Source: Stemphylium vesicarium (Eukaryota > Ascomycota > Dothideomycetes > Pleosporales > Pleosporaceae). Taken from it: a stretch of 64,000 nt of DNA. Location: NCBI GenBank assembly GCA_004380135.1, contig QXCR01000038.1:1-64000 (forward strand), in the 5' to 3' direction. This document shows positions 10,504-22,918 of the stretch, piece after piece. A model generated the notes under the pieces. The model ran no database searches. It was not told where the DNA came from and saw nothing but the letters and a program-made list of their open reading frames with translations. Made by a program: the position numbers and the translations under genes. The stretch's first letter is position 1. Each line of letters begins with the position of its first letter.

Positions 10504-11644
10504 ATGGACGATTTTCCGGATTTCGGGTGAGCTTTTTTTTTTACCACCTGCTAACAAAAAGGGCGTGTAGCTGGGATTTCGATGGTGAACTGCCGGATGC
10601 ATTTGGATCTGGCTCCCTCATCCCTACCATACTCGAACCTGCCTGGAGCTGCTGGCATCACACGAGTGACGTAACCCCTAATGATCACCGGACCATAGGA
10701 ATTCACCCCGTTGATCATGACACAGCGATGCGTGATCTGAACCGTGGGGATTATCTGTTCCCAGCGGGCTTCACTGAATCATCTCGCAATACAAACAATG
10801 CAGTTGTTCCGCAGACTGGTCTAAGCCAACGTGAATGGTAAGATTGTTTCGATCACCGTCAGACTTGACACCATGCTAAGTCTTGGACAGGAACACCCAG
10901 GGGCTTGTTGAGAACACGGCATTCTCAGTGGATACAGCATTCGCAGGACCGATTGTTGCTCCTCAAATACAGGGTTCACTAGAGAATCATGGGATGCAAA
11001 AATGCGTAGTCGATTCCTGCTCATTTCGTTACGACTGGAGAGATGGGGATTATAAGAGACACCTGCAGGAATCGCATGCGAATCTATTCACATGCGATCA
11101 GTGTACCTACGTCGGCAAGAGCCAGTACGAGGTATAACTGCATGCCTCTAGGAAAGGCCACGCAGCTTTTGCTTGTACGCATGAGGATTGTGAGAAGAAA
11201 TTCTCTCGATTGGACACGTATCAGCGACATCAGAGAGACCATTAAGAGGACGCCAAGCGCTTTCCGTGCAAATACTGCTGGAAGTATCGGGGATCTAATG
11301 GCTTCAAGCGCAGAGACCATCTCAATCAGCACGTTCGAAATTACCACCACATTGATGAAGACAAGGCGGGGAAGACCATTGACGACCGCAAGTGGTGTCC
11401 AAGAGAATATTGCCCGGACTCAAAGCCTCCTTCGGCCAGCTGGTGGCGTGATCCAGGCGTTTTTGCGTCTTCAAAAGACTGGGTCAAACACAGGCGCACC
11501 GTTCACGACGATTGCGACTTTCCCTGCCCCCGACCCGGTTGCGACCGTGTGAACGGCAAGGGCTACTTCCGTAAGGCTGATCTCCGCGCCCATCTCCGAA
11601 AGGTCCACGGCACCGACGGCGCTTTGCCAGACGACGATGCGTAA
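10504..11644 (+). pseudogene. C2H2 zinc-finger protein gene interrupted by two in-frame TAA codons
   Basis: Exons 10504-10526, 10571-10837 and 10891-11644 (introns GTGAGC..GTAG and GTAAGA..GACAG). Total 1044 nt keeps one reading frame to TAA 11642. Inside the last exon are TAA at 11135-11137 and 11243-11245. The frame around and between them still encodes fingers: CVVDSCSFRYDWRDGDYKRHLQESH, CDQCTYVGKSQYE-stop, CTHEDCEKKFSRLDTYQRHQRDH-stop, CKYCWKYRG..RRDHLNQHVRNYH, CPRPGCDRVNGKGYF..LRAHLRKVH. Read through, it would be a 347-aa nuclear zinc-finger protein. As it stands, translation ends after the first finger and a half. A 117-nt GTATAA..AAGAG intron (11132-11248) could remove both stops in frame, but it would delete a finger and lacks a good branch site. 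I favour a recently inactivated gene. Confidence 0.7.
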
Positions 11645-12349
11645 AGCACACGAAATTAGTTCGTCTTCTGCAACGACCGATCTTTCCGACCACAATAGAG
11701 GTTGCTACACCTCCTCATCCACATCCTACCACCAAAAATTCCAAAAAAAAAACACCAAGAAAGAAAAAGACGCGGAAACGAAAGTCTTCTAGAAAAGCAC
11801 AAAAAACATGAAACGAGGACAACGCATCTTTCCTGTGTTTGAGAAAATGGCCGAAAGAAAAGACATCAGTAACGAGACTCATAAACCTCCCCTTTTCCTC
11901 TCTGCCAAAAGAAACATGCATCACATCCGCTCTTGTTTATTTCCGTACTTTCTTATGTAGAAGACCAACTATCGTCGCTCTTTACATCGAGTATAGCAAC
12001 ATGTGGGACCGTGAATTTCGAAGAGAATGCAGGATAAGAAAAGCGAGTGAAGTGTTTGACGAGTGGCTACAATGATAAGTAAGCTACAGTCAAGCAATCA
12101 CGCGGAATATCATCACAGCAGGCACATCACACAAGCACCAACACAACACTGAATACTAGAAATGCATATATACCATGTACTTCTAGGGGTATCTTACGCC
12201 ATGCAACAACGCTACTATGAGGCAAAACAAGACCAAAGCCGTGAAATACTAATCCTAAACACGCTCCTATATTAACCGCCCAGATGCCAGAGAAAAAAAC
12301 ACCGCCACGTATGCAAACAAGAATGAAACTAGCAAAAGACGATGTGTGA
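11645..12349. other. Intergenic, 705 bp
   Basis: A-rich tract (about 11735-11775) after the C2H2 locus, then AT-rich sequence to the 3' end of the heme oxygenase gene. No gene recognised. Confidence 0.5.
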
Positions 12350-13575
12350 CTACTGCAGCCTAAACAAGGCAACACAGGCCAAACAGCCCATGGCGACAAG
12401 TGTGCCTGTGATCTCTGGTCGTCTGAGAAATGACTTGAAGGGGTCACTTGACTTGTTGAAACTTCTCATATCGGCTTCGCGCATGACGTTCACATCGATG
12501 AACGTGTGCTTTTCGTTTGAAACCGGGTGTCTGTTTGGAGCATGCCAAGTTGTTTCCTCTGCTGTGAAGTTTGTACCAATCATTTCGTCCAGCTCGTCGA
12601 CTAGAGAAGCGCAGAGCCTGAAGATTTCCTTGGCTTCTTCGATAATGTCGACGCGCTCGTCTGGTGTGAAGAGGTCTTCAGCATCAGCTAAGCGTAGTTT
12701 GAACTCGGCTTTGATATCCTCCCCATCATGTAGGCTGGGGAAATGCCAAAACGAAAGCCCGCGATCTTGCAGCGACTGGTTTGCGTCATCTTGCTGTGGG
12801 GGCCAGAAACCTGGCGGCGCTTTCAATAAGCCTCCTCTTATCCATCGTCCGCCAGAGAATATGGCCATGTAGAAACACCACGCATAACTGACCAGCGTCC
12901 AGGGCTTCTCGTTGACGCTTTTCCGAATGTGTGTGCAGAAATCGGCAACCTTATCTCCCGGGTATTTGGCTAGCAGAACTTCTAGATCGGTGGGGTGTAC
13001 CCCTAGCAGGTGTTCCAGATCCCTCTTTAGTCGGCCCGATCGTATTAAGCCCCTCGGTCGAAGCGATTGCAAAAAGGCAGCGAGCTGTGGGGAGGGCGGC
13101 TTCGGCGCGCCGAGCGTTGATGTGAAGAGTGAGGGCGAGTCGTAGGGGTTTACGAGGAGGTACGAGAGTAATGGCGAAAAAGGAGAGGCGGTCTCAGGAT
13201 CTATTGCTGGGTGTGTGGCGGTTGAGTGTGAGTTCGAGGGCGCATAGTCGCGCAGTAAGTCAGCCCATAGCGACTCGAACGTTAGGAATATGTGCGCAAA
13301 ATGTAGGAGGCCGGTCGTGTAGAGTGTGGGGTCGGTGGTGTAGGGTGGGAGGGCGAGTGGGAGGCGGGACGTTATGAGGCGATTTAGATTTGTGTGGAGG
13401 GTTCTGCAATCTCAGAATTAGCAACTTCCCTCACTCGTCTCCAGCGAGGAGATGTACCGGTGGTGATGATATCATACCGTGTTGCAGAATTGATTTCCCC
13501 AGACAGCGAGAGTGGTAACCTCGGCGCCCCGTCTCTGGCCTCTTCCCGCGGCGCATATTCCTGCTTCTCCAACAT
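12350..13575 (-). CDS. Heme oxygenase-like protein, 383 aa, C-terminal membrane anchor
   Basis: Exons 13575-13478 and 13403-12350, intron GTATGA..GCTAAT..TTGCAG (74 nt). Summed length is 1152 nt. The join restores SATRTLHTNLNRLI; His36 there fits the proximal heme ligand of heme oxygenases. Next are LLHFAHIFLTFESLWADLLRD and, further on, RPRGLIRSGRLKRDLEHLLG and the long helix VSYAWCFYMAIFSGGRWIRGGLL, whose glycines match the distal-helix role. A C-terminal hydrophobic segment (TGTLVAMGCLACVALFRLQ) suggests tail anchoring, as in yeast Hmx1. Known reaction: heme to biliverdin, CO and iron, used for iron recycling and stress. Substrate use is inferred from family. Confidence 0.85.
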
Positions 13576-14870
13576 GTTGGCTCTGATAGGGATAATAAGG
13601 TTGGTAGTCGAAAGCTTGCCAGCATGAAGTGGTGGACAATGTGTCGATCTGTGTTTCTAGGCCGTTGGGTGAAGTAGCGGGAAACAGGACGAAGCCGGAG
13701 CCTTAAAGCCAACGGTTCTATTCGGCCACGCGCAAATCCCACGAGGAAGGTGCAGCAGGCTGGTACATGACGGGCTCGTGTAAAAAGCACGCGGAGTCGA
13801 AGCCGCGCTATCTCACGCGCACTGCGTAACCCGGACGGCCAGAGAGCGTCGCCTCATTTAGTGGGGTCCCTGGATTGCAAGGTCGCGGTTCGCGGGTCGC
13901 GCGAGGTCCCACGGCGAGTACCTAGGTTCGAGGCTCATGGTGGCGTCGCGATGATGCAATGGCGCACTGTCGCAAGGCCGTTATGCAGGGATCGTCGCTA
14001 ATGACGGGGGATCGGGGTTTGTCGCATTGCGGCTGATGAAGCCTACAGGGAGAACTCAGTTTTCGATGGAGACGTAGGATGGGGAAAAGATGGGTTGGGC
14101 GAGGAAGGATTTTCAGGGTCTTACTGGTCATTATGTGTGAGATGGAGATCATGGGTTTGGCATGCCTGTGTAGGACCGATTGTCCTTCGCGATCCGCGGA
14201 AAAGGCTGTCAGATGACCGATCGCGGACCCGTGCATCTTGGCCTGCGAATGCGAGGCTGAACAAAAACAACTTTACCCATTTACACTGCATACCGGAGAT
14301 ACAGTTGGGCGGTGAAAGTGGTCTGATGTCCATTGCTTCCTTATTCTAAACATGATGCCCGACCTTCGGTAATGTTGACCACTTCAGCTACAAAGGTCTA
14401 TTTTCTGCAAAGTGGAGCCTACTACTGCGAGGAATCAACTACACATCAAGGACGTATTTCAGTCATGGCGAGTACCACCTGGGCTTGTGCCAGGCTGATA
14501 CCATCTAAGTACATGCTCTGAGACATTACACAGCACACTTAATAGCAGAAGACCTAATCGGCAATAACACGCAGAGATCATGTTCCATCTATCCTAGAAC
14601 AACCAACGCCGATATGTACACTAGCCAAAGTAGTCGTCATGACCAACTGCTTACATGGTTTGCCAAAGTCATCTCGGAAGTGTCACCGAGACTAGTATGG
14701 CCGTAAGACCAACAAAGCAACATCAGGCTTCCGAAAGGAATCATGACTGTAGGAAACAAACACCGTGAACAGGGTATAACGCCAGACAGTATAGGAGAGA
14801 ATCACTGGCCACTGCGAAGGTCGTTACGCAGGCGTTGCGCGATCCACAGTGCGACGTCCAAGTGTGAACT
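13576..14870. other. Intergenic, 1.3 kb
   Basis: Upstream region of the heme oxygenase gene (left) and downstream of the CAP gene (right). Several short frames, none with protein-like composition. GC-rich patch about 13840-13920. No RNA gene recognised. Confidence 0.45.
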
Positions 14871-15597
14871 CAAGCGCCAGCCCAGTTGAAGTTGACGTCC
14901 TGGCGCGCTACGACTTCGCCAACCGCAGGGTCCTGGCAGACAGGGGCCCAAACTTGCGCCTCGAACTGGCCGGCCGCAATATTATTGCCAAAGAACGAGT
15001 AGTCTGCTTCCGTCAGTAAGTGCACTCTACGCTTTCTGGTGTATACTCACAGCAGTAGAAGCGACCTGGCCAATTGACTGTGCTATCGCAGTGGCCGAGA
15101 GCACAGCCGACGCGGGTGCTGTTGCGCCAGACCATCTGAGTGAAATGTCCCCAAGCAGCGTCGTAATGGGGATTGTCATAGGGGTACTTGGTCTCTTCCT
15201 CATGCCAGCCGTGTGTAGCAGTACGCGCGAACTCGATCCAGGCATCGTATCCGTCAGGTGTCGGGTCCACGGAGGAGAGGTTACTGCCAGAGCGTTCCTG
15301 GTCTTATTAGCTACAACCCTCTTTTTCAAAGCTGCTGCCACTTACATGCTCAGGGTCATGTGTACACTCTTCAATGTCAGCCCGCGCGGCATCAGCGAGC
15401 TCAGTGTCCCAAATCAGATCCTGGGCGCAATGCAGCTTGCGCCAGTACCAGTGAGCCCGCATAACGGCACTAATGAAGTTGGGATCGTTCTGGTGGGGAG
15501 CGTCGTCTGCGGCAAGACCGCGGCGCTTGATGCCATGTGCTGGCGCAGCGACTGCAGTGGCCGCTGCAAGAGCGATGAGCGTGGCGAATACCTTCAT
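14871..15597 (-). CDS. Secreted CAP/SCP (PR-1, Pry-like) protein
   Basis: Three exons: 15597-15346, 15297-15051 and 15003 to about 14871. Introns are GTAAGT..GACCAG and GTGAGT..TGAC..AGCAG. Signal peptide MKVFATLIALAAATAVAAPA, then a dibasic KRR (possible Kex2 site) at about 25. CAP core: HWYWRKLHCAQDLIWDTELADAA, HDPEHERSGSNLSS, GHFTQMVWRNSTRVGCALG and WPGRFYC, with the His/Glu/Glu/His cavity residues present. The last exon reads YSFFGNNIAAGQFEAQVWAPVC. The terminal codons carry a one-base uncertainty in my reading: TGA at 14871 or, one frame over, TAA near 14825. Known family: extracellular sterol or lipid binding, export and virulence roles. A TATA candidate (TATATAA on the minus strand, about 15803) lies about 205 bp upstream. 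Confidence 0.85.
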
Positions 15598-17161
15598 TTC
15601 AAGTTCAAGATTCTGAGTAAGTAGTAGGTTCGATGGTATAGGGCGTAGGGAGTCGTTGGGTAGGGAAAGATCAGTTGCTAGGGCAGCAAATGCAGCTGAT
15701 GCACTGTTGTGCAGTCTCGATGTAATGAACGACAGATGTAGTAAGGAGCGAAAATGATGGTACTATTAGGGTCAAACGAAGGAAACAAGGTCGGTGGTGT
15801 TTATATAGTCGAGACTCGTGGGCGGGGTCGGTAATGGCGTGTTGTCGACGAGGCGCGCCTGCCTTCACGAACTCAGCCCCGCAAACAAACAGCCATGGAA
15901 GGCGAGCCAATCAGCTGATCAGACGACTTGAAAGGAAGCTAGTCGAGAACGAACGCAATGAAAGTGAATAGTGAACGGAGGCAGCAGACCCGTGGTAACA
16001 ACAGTGCAAGGCCAGGCCAACCGGGGTAGACGAGTCGTGAGACAGTCCCGTCGCGCTTTGTAGACGCTTAACGGCGACACAAGTCTATGCTACCATTAGC
16101 CAATTTACTATGCTTGTCACTATCCCATTGAGAACTTACTTGGGCATCTCACGGAACACAAGCCACGAACTTGATGCGTGCGCATTGTCCATATACTATT
16201 GCCCTCTGCCGTGACCTCGTGGAGCCCATGACGCTAGCTGTAATGCCACCAAGTTTTAGAGCAATGCACGGAATAGACATGTGAAGTATAAAGGAGACAC
16301 AGACACGTAGACTGGCGCTGGCGACACTTGATCACCGCCAGCATGAACAAATTTGCATTGTGCGAATCAATCTTTTGCACACCATCGCAAGTTACCGGAC
16401 AAAGAGGACGCAATAAGAGTAGGCAGTGACATGACGCACAGGGAGCAAACTCAGATTCATCACAACAGTTTGGTTGTGACTGATGCCATCTCTCGTGAAT
16501 GTCAGTGCCTCATGGTCATGTTGAAGGCATCTTCAACGGTCGAGGAACGTCACACTTGTAACTGGTGGCTTTTTTTGACAGGTGGTTCTGCATCAGCGTA
16601 GACACAACGCGGCGTCATGAGACAAGCCTGACTATGAATGTCCTATTGGTCCTGTCAAAGCGCTGTAATGATTTGATAAATCTGGCCTATTCCACTCGTG
16701 GCTGCTCGGAATTACCGGCTTCTGAGACCGTGAGGCCAGAGTCAAGCCATAGTGTACAAATCTCACGTACCGGCCCTTGCGCAACATGGTAGCTGAGACC
16801 GATATGGAAGCGGGTAGTATCGCCGGGCCCGCTCGCCCCTGCGTTGTCCACGGGCACAGAACCCCTCATTGAGCCGTCTAGGCCTAGTACAGCGTCAAAG
16901 TCCCGTCATGATTGTGATACCCTAGACGGCAGGGTCAAAAACGCCCCAAGATCTTGCCAAATGCGCGTGTGCAAGATTGCGACTCGCACAGAGCCGCCTA
17001 CTTCGCCAAGACGGCCATTCATTGCCCTCGCCAGGTAACACCGTGCCGACGACCGGGGATAAATTTGCCGCTGAGATTGTAAACGTACACACACGCGGGA
17101 AGCTGCCTCGGTGGCCTGGATGCATCACGCGGGCCACCAAATCTCATCGTGTCGAGTCTTT
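15598..17161. other. Intergenic, 1.6 kb
   Basis: Promoter of the CAP gene at the left (TATA-like about 15803) and 3' flank of SSN3 at the right. The rest shows only short, inconsistent frames on both strands. No repeat or RNA gene recognised. Confidence 0.45.
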
Positions 17162-18814
17162 TCACCCCTCCTTGAGACGCTTGGCCGGACGCCCAATGAT
17201 TGAGTCATCTGGGAGACCACTCCTCTTAGTGCCTGGTAAGCTAGATGTGCGGATGTCGTTGTCCTCTTGGCTGACCCTTCTGACTGGATACTTGACCTTG
17301 GAGTCCTCGAAGCAGCTTTCCGCTGGCTTGCCATGAATGGTAAAGTATGGATGTAACAGCGCCTTTTCTGCCGTGAGTCGTTTCTGGGGGTCGTACTCAA
17401 GAAGCTGTTTGAGTAGAGAAAGTCCTTCTGGTCCTGGGGTGTCCGGTCCAGAGCCGAGGGGGTATTGATTATTGTTGAGTGTCTGGTGGTACCACCGCTC
17501 CAGTCCGTCGCCACTTTGGGGACGCGGGAAGCGTGCGGCGTTTCCGGAAATGAGAGACGAGAGCTGAGGATACTCGGGCATGGCCGTCAATAGTGGCCAC
17601 CGGTCCTTGGTTGGCATGCCCATAATCTCGACGATCTTTTGCATTTGGTTGCGCTGGAACGGGACAGTCTTCTTGCTGTCCATCTTTGCTTCCTCTCCTT
17701 TGAAGATGGGCCGCAACGCTAGCAACTCAGCGAAGATGCATCCAACAGCCCACAGATCGACTGCAGGTGTGTAGTGACGACTCCCAAGTAGTAGTTCGGG
17801 TGCGCGATACCATATAGTCACAACGACCTTATCGCCCGAGAACAATGACTGTAGTGGTTTGTAAAATAAACGCGCAAGACCCAGATCGCCAATCTTGATT
17901 TTGCCAGCACTGGTGACCATGATGTTTGCGGGCTTGAGATCGCGGTGCATGACCCAATTCCTGTGCAGGTAGACGAGGCCTTGCAGAAGCTGGTACAGAA
18001 TAGATCTAATCGTCCGAGCTGGTATCGCCTGGCGCTGAGGCTGATTGTGATGATGAATGATTTGCAGTAAGTCGTGTTCTGCATATTCGAAGACGATGTA
18101 AATGCACTTGTCTTCCAAGATGATCTCTACCGTATGGACAACATTTGGGTGGGCAAGCTCAGTGCACAAGGCCATCTCCCGTATGGCTGACTGTGAGATG
18201 CCAGAGTATTGAAGTTCGCCTTCCTTGTCCGGCTTGAACCTGGCCAGGTTAGCGCAGAAAGCGGCCAGTTTCCGCTGTACTCACTTCTTGATGGCAAACT
18301 CCCCGGTACGACCATTTCGGCCCTCGGCCTTGTAGACACGACCATAGGTACCGCTGCTGATAAAGCCCACGATTTTATAGCGTTCGGTCACGCGCTTCTT
18401 GTTGTTGTAGCCGGTAAACATGGCATCAGAAGAATCCCCTGGATCTATTGAGAAGCAGATTTAGTAGCGGCTCAAGCAGTGTGAACAGTCTCGGATGTAG
18501 AATAGTGCAGGATAATCGGGAACGCGTTGTGCAGATGATGGGCGGCAACCGCTGATGGAGGAAACACGCAGCGGGCGAGACGTGCGGTAGTGGTCAATAA
18601 GGAGGCGGCAGATATAGTGAGACGGTGAGATGCTGACTTGCAACGAGGCCGGGAAGGTTAAGACACGACAACGCGTATGCAGGCCCTGGTGACGCTTGGA
18701 AAGAGAAGCGTACCTACCACTGAAGGCTGCCGCAGCGCTGTTGCGAGATGCGGCTCGGGCGGATGCAGCTGTTGAACCCGACGACGCAGGTGGGGAATTA
18801 GAGAGCTGGCTCAT
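17162..18814 (-). CDS. SSN3: Mediator kinase module cyclin-dependent kinase (SSN3/CDK8), 444 aa
   Basis: Exons 18814-18718, 18444-18285 and 18239-17162. Introns are GTAGGT..AATAG (273 nt) and GTGAGT..CTAAC..CCAG. Joins give FSDPGDSSDAMFTGY and EFAIKKFKPDKEGELQYSG, both in frame (1335 nt). Kinase features: glycine loop GFISSGTYGRVYKA, Lys in FAIKK, SQSAIREMALCTEL (matches the SMSACRE-type helix of CDK8), catalytic loop HRDLKPANIMV, DLG in place of DFG, VVTIWYRAPELLLG, and the CDK8-type insert EEAKMDSKKTVPFQRNQM. Nuclear; with cyclin C it phosphorylates RNA polymerase II and regulators. Start 18814 gives an Ala/Ser-rich N-terminus. An alternative start at 18421 would lose the first exon. Confidence 0.95.
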
Positions 18815-19378
18815 GCTTTCGCATCGTCTGCGTCTCGTTTAGCTGATGTCTCCACGCGGCAGCTGGGACGACGCGCCGACGGGACTTCTCCGGCAAGCCT
18901 CGCAGGTATGGTACGCGGTCCGAGGCCTGGGGCGCGGTTATGGCAAGAAAATGCGGAGGAGGCAGACGCGCGCTCGTGGAGCACGGGATGGATGGACGTG
19001 TTGGCTGTGGTTATCTCCAGCGACGATACTGGACGCATTCTATGGGCGCAACCATGGGCTGCCCGCAGAGCCTCAGCCCTTGGACCCTCAACAACCTGAT
19101 TCTGCGTCCTACTTGGCCAAGCAACCACTCATTACGACCGTGAATGTCTACGCTCTGCAAATGACGCCTTGAAGACCCATGTTAACCCAATAAAGCTCAC
19201 ATCGCGCGTATTCGAGCTGTTGAAGCATAGGTACTTGCGCTCCTTCGCAGTATTTCGTCATCATGGCGATGTTACTATGTATGGGCCAAATGCGGGCGCC
19301 GCGGGCTGACACGTCCCTAGGTCCCAGAGAGAGCTTCAAGCTTCAAGCTTCACCCCTCAACCACCAGGGAAGCTCGCC
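18815..19378. promoter_or_regulatory. Divergent promoter region (SSN3 / MFS transporter)
   Basis: 564 bp between two gene starts. Includes a short tandem repeat (AGCTTCA, three copies, about 19332-19352) just upstream of the transporter ATG. No gene seen. Confidence 0.4.
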
Positions 19379-20946
19379 ATGGATCCACGTTCGTGGCTCA
19401 GCAGCCTTACCGGCTACTTTGTTTACATTCTCTCCGTCGCGACTCTCGGCCCACTGCTCTTCGGCTTTCATCTGGTATGTCCCCACGACACGCTATAAGC
19501 TCATTGCTAACGCTGCCAGTCTGAGCTGAATGCGCCTGAAGATGTCATTCGCTGCAAGAGAAAGTCCATCACCGCTGCCGTCACAGGCCCCAGCCTCCCC
19601 CAATGCATCGAGATGAGCCCGACCGAATGGGGCGTCGTAGGATCGCTGTACACCCTCGGAGGTCTCATAGGAGCCCTTTCAGCGGGCCCACTAGCCGGTA
19701 GATATGGGCGACTCCGAGCTATGCAGATATCCACCATCTTCTTCGCCATCGGCCCTGTCTTCGAGGCGCTGAGTCCAAACATCGGTGTCATGGCATTTGG
19801 ACGGCTGCTGTCCGGAGTGGGTGCAGGTGCAGCGGTCGTCATCGTGCCCCTCTACATCTCAGAGATCGCGCCCCCAGCTGAGAGGGGCTTCTTTGGAGCG
19901 TTTACCCAGATCGGCTGCAACTTCGGGATTCTCATCACACAACTGTTGGGATACTTCTTGAGTCACGACTCGTACTGGAGGGTCATCCTGGCTATTGGAG
20001 GCATCATCGGCGCTGTACAGGGCGCGGGACTGCTCTTGTCAGTCGAGAGTCCCAAGTACATCGCCGAGCAGGGCAACATATCGCTGGCTAAGAAGACGCT
20101 GCGCAAGATCAGGGGAGAGCATGCGGACATTGACGACGAGGTCAACCACTGGGGAGTGTCAAGTTCAACAGATGTTCACGGTCAGTCAACTGAGGAATGG
20201 GCTATCTGGTCGTTCTAGACTAACTTGCAACAGAGGAGGAACAGACACTGTTGAGCAATGAAGATGGCGCGGCCGACACCAGGAACAAACAGTCGAGCAA
20301 AGAACAGACTCTGAGCATCATGCAGGTCTTCCGCCATCCCGATTATCAAAAGGCTGCTATCGCTGTCGTCATGGTCATGCTGGCCCAACAATTCAGCGGC
20401 ATCAATAGCATCGTCATGTACGGAGTATCTCTGCTGGCGGGTCTGCTCGAGTCCAACTCGGCGTTGCTCAATCTTGCAGTCTCAGCGCTGAACATCATCG
20501 TGACGGCTAGCTGCGCACCGCTGGCTGATAAGCTGGGTCGCAAAGTCTGTCTTCTTAGCTCTCTCGCCATCATGGGCACGAGCTCGCTTCTGCTGGCTGT
20601 TGGCATCATCAAGTCGATTCCCGTCCTGTCAGCCATCGCCGTCTTACTTTTTGTATCAGGCTTCGCTGTTGGCCTCGGACCTGTGCCATTCATCCTGGCG
20701 AGCGAGCTTGTTGGTCCGGACGCCGTTGATGCGACGCAAAGTATCGCGCTCGGGGCCAACTGGATCGCTACGTTTATCGTTGCGCAATTCTTCCCTTTGG
20801 CAAGCGCGAAACTGCACGGCAAAGTTTATTTCATTTTCGCCGCACTATCGGCCTTTTTCTTCGGATTCATCTCATGGTACGTTCCGGAGACCAAGGGCAA
20901 GAAGAACGCGGATGAGGTTTGGGGGAGGGAGCGCAGGGTCGACTAA
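19379..20946 (+). CDS. Sugar-porter MFS transporter (Vps73-like), 489 aa
   Basis: Exons 19379-19474, 19520-20180 and 20234-20946. Introns are GTATGT..CTAAC..CCAG and GTCAGT..CTAAC..ACAG. 1470 nt in frame. Twelve hydrophobic segments. Sugar-porter motifs: GPLAGRYGRLRAMQ (loop 2-3), GRLLSGVGAGAAVVIVPLYISEIAP, VESPKYIAEQG, QQFSGINSIVMYG, DKLGRKVC and PETKGK. The shortened loop and NAPEDVIRCK segment resemble yeast Vps73/YBR241C-type carriers, which act at the vacuole or endosome rather than as plasma-membrane hexose importers. Substrate unknown. Confidence 0.88.
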
Positions 20947-21432
20947 ACCCTGGCTACGGAATCTAGTATGAGGTCATGCAGAAGTTTTGCGAGAGACGGG
21001 CGGGATACTTTTGGTGGGGCGTTGAGTCGATAGCTAGTACAATCGATGCACTGCGTACATGTTGAATGCTCACGGCAATGGGCTGAGGCTGCGCGGCGCA
21101 TGGCGTCATGGCAAGGGCCAAATTGTACCGACAGCTAATTCATGCGCTTCGGACATCGGGGCAGTGTGGGGCATACATGAAATGAGGTCCGGATTCCTAA
21201 TTGCTGACGGAGGTGGGAAACATGTGCTTACTGATTTTGCGCAGCCGCGGCTACATGTCGGCGCGGTTCCGAAATCACGACTCCCGACGAGCGGCTTCGG
21301 ATATGTCATTCAGTCATTCGACCCCACAGCAGCTCTCCGTCTTCCACCCAATTCACTCCCTTTCTGCGCCTGCGTTCCTAATTTCATGGTTTCGCGATTG
21401 CACTATTTGACTCTTTTTGATCCCTCGCAGTC
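20947..21432. other. Intergenic, 486 bp
   Basis: 3' flank of the transporter and promoter of RIB1. Nothing further recognised. Confidence 0.45.
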
Positions 21433-22658
21433 ATGACAACATTTCCGCCACATTTCTCTCCGCACATTTCGAGCGCTGGCCGAGATGGCTTCGACTTTCA
21501 GACGTCAGCGCCGAATGGAAAGATGTCTGAACATTCCGCAGACGGTGAACACCACAGCCCGCCGCCTTCGATAATTTCACCAGCCTTTACGCCGCCAGCG
21601 ACGCCAGGAGTCTTTACCCCCTCGCATCCCCGCCCACCCCGCTCCATACCCGTCGATACCTCTCTCCGCACCGACACACCGCGGCCGGACTTGTTGCCGA
21701 AGCTCCCGCAGGTAGACTGCGAGGTGCGCGCGCGGATACCCACGACCACGGGACATGAGATGTGGCTGCACGTATACAGAAATAATGTGGACACAAAGGA
21801 GCATCTCGCAATCGTCTTTGGCAGCCAGATCCGCTCTCGCTCCCTAGACGCTGAGAGGCCGGGAGAGACGGAATTGGATCGCATGACCAGGGGCGCATAC
21901 GTCGGACGCTTATACCCGGGCAGAACCAGCTCGCGCGTCGAGCAGCTCAAGCGAGCGGAAGGCGTACCTACAAAGCGGACACCCGAGGCTAAGTCGGCGC
22001 ATGTCGACAAGAGCAACGGGCTGCTGTCACCAGCCTCTGCATCGTCTTCAGAAAACGGAGACGTCCAGTCAGTTTCCTCGTTAGAACTACCACTTGTCCG
22101 GATACATTCCGAATGCTACACTGGCGAAACGGTATGGTCTGCGCGTTGCGACTGCGGAGAGCAACTCGACGAGGCGGCACGGCTCATGGCTGATCCTACC
22201 CTGTCTCCCTCCGGCGGTGCTATTATTTATCTCCGACAAGAGGGACGCGGAATTGGTCTAGGCGAAAAGCTCAAAGCATACAACTTGCAAGATTTGGGTA
22301 ACGACACGTATGAAGCCAACATCATGTTAAGGCATCCCGCAGATGCACGCAGTTATGGCCTTGCCACGGCTATGCTCATGGACCTAGGCCTAGATGGAGA
22401 CAAAGGGATAAGACTTTTGACCAATAATCCTGATAAAGTACATGCCGTCGAGGGGCCAAATAGAGAAGTTGTAGTGAGGGAGCGCGTGGCTATGGTGCCG
22501 CTTGCGTGGAAGACAGGCGGAATGAAAGGGATCAAGAGCGAGGAGGTGGAGAAGTATCTCAGTACAAAGGTAAGCTGCGATCTCATCATTTGCAAATGCG
22601 GCCGCGACTAACAGCAACTCAGATTGAGAAGTTCAAGCACATGTTAGACCACAAATAA
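21433..22658 (+). CDS. RIB1: GTP cyclohydrolase II (riboflavin biosynthesis), 390 aa
   Basis: Exons 21433-22569 and 22623-22658. Intron GTAAGC..CTCAG; the second exon adds only [11 protein letters not shown]. After a Pro/Ser-rich start (about 1-100), the catalytic domain has [23 protein letters not shown], with the three zinc cysteines, then [11 protein letters not shown] and LLTNNPDKV. Known reaction: GTP to 2,5-diamino-6-ribosylamino-4(3H)-pyrimidinone 5'-phosphate, formate and pyrophosphate, the first committed step of riboflavin synthesis, in the cytosol. The N-terminal extension is normal for fungal RIB1. Confidence 0.95.
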
Positions 22659-22918
22659 TAGCATTTAGGCGTGTTGCGATCCAAGTGTCGCTTTCCGCAT
22701 CATCCGAGTTATGTGAGGCCCTTGGGCGCTGACGTGGGGCGCAGTGGCGATCTTGAAACCACACTAAAATAAACACAACTTACTCCATCTCACCGCACAG
22801 CCTTTGCGACCCACGCCGCACCTCTGGGCATTGGCATTCTTCGCTTATCTACGATTTCCATTTACCTTGTATATATTGGTTTCTTACATGGCCTCTGTTG
22901 CCATCACCGGGTCTCATC

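Noticed and set aside
13922..13990. Possible tRNA B-box (GGTTCGAGGCT)
   Set aside because: No A-box at a suitable distance and no acceptor stem could be folded around it.
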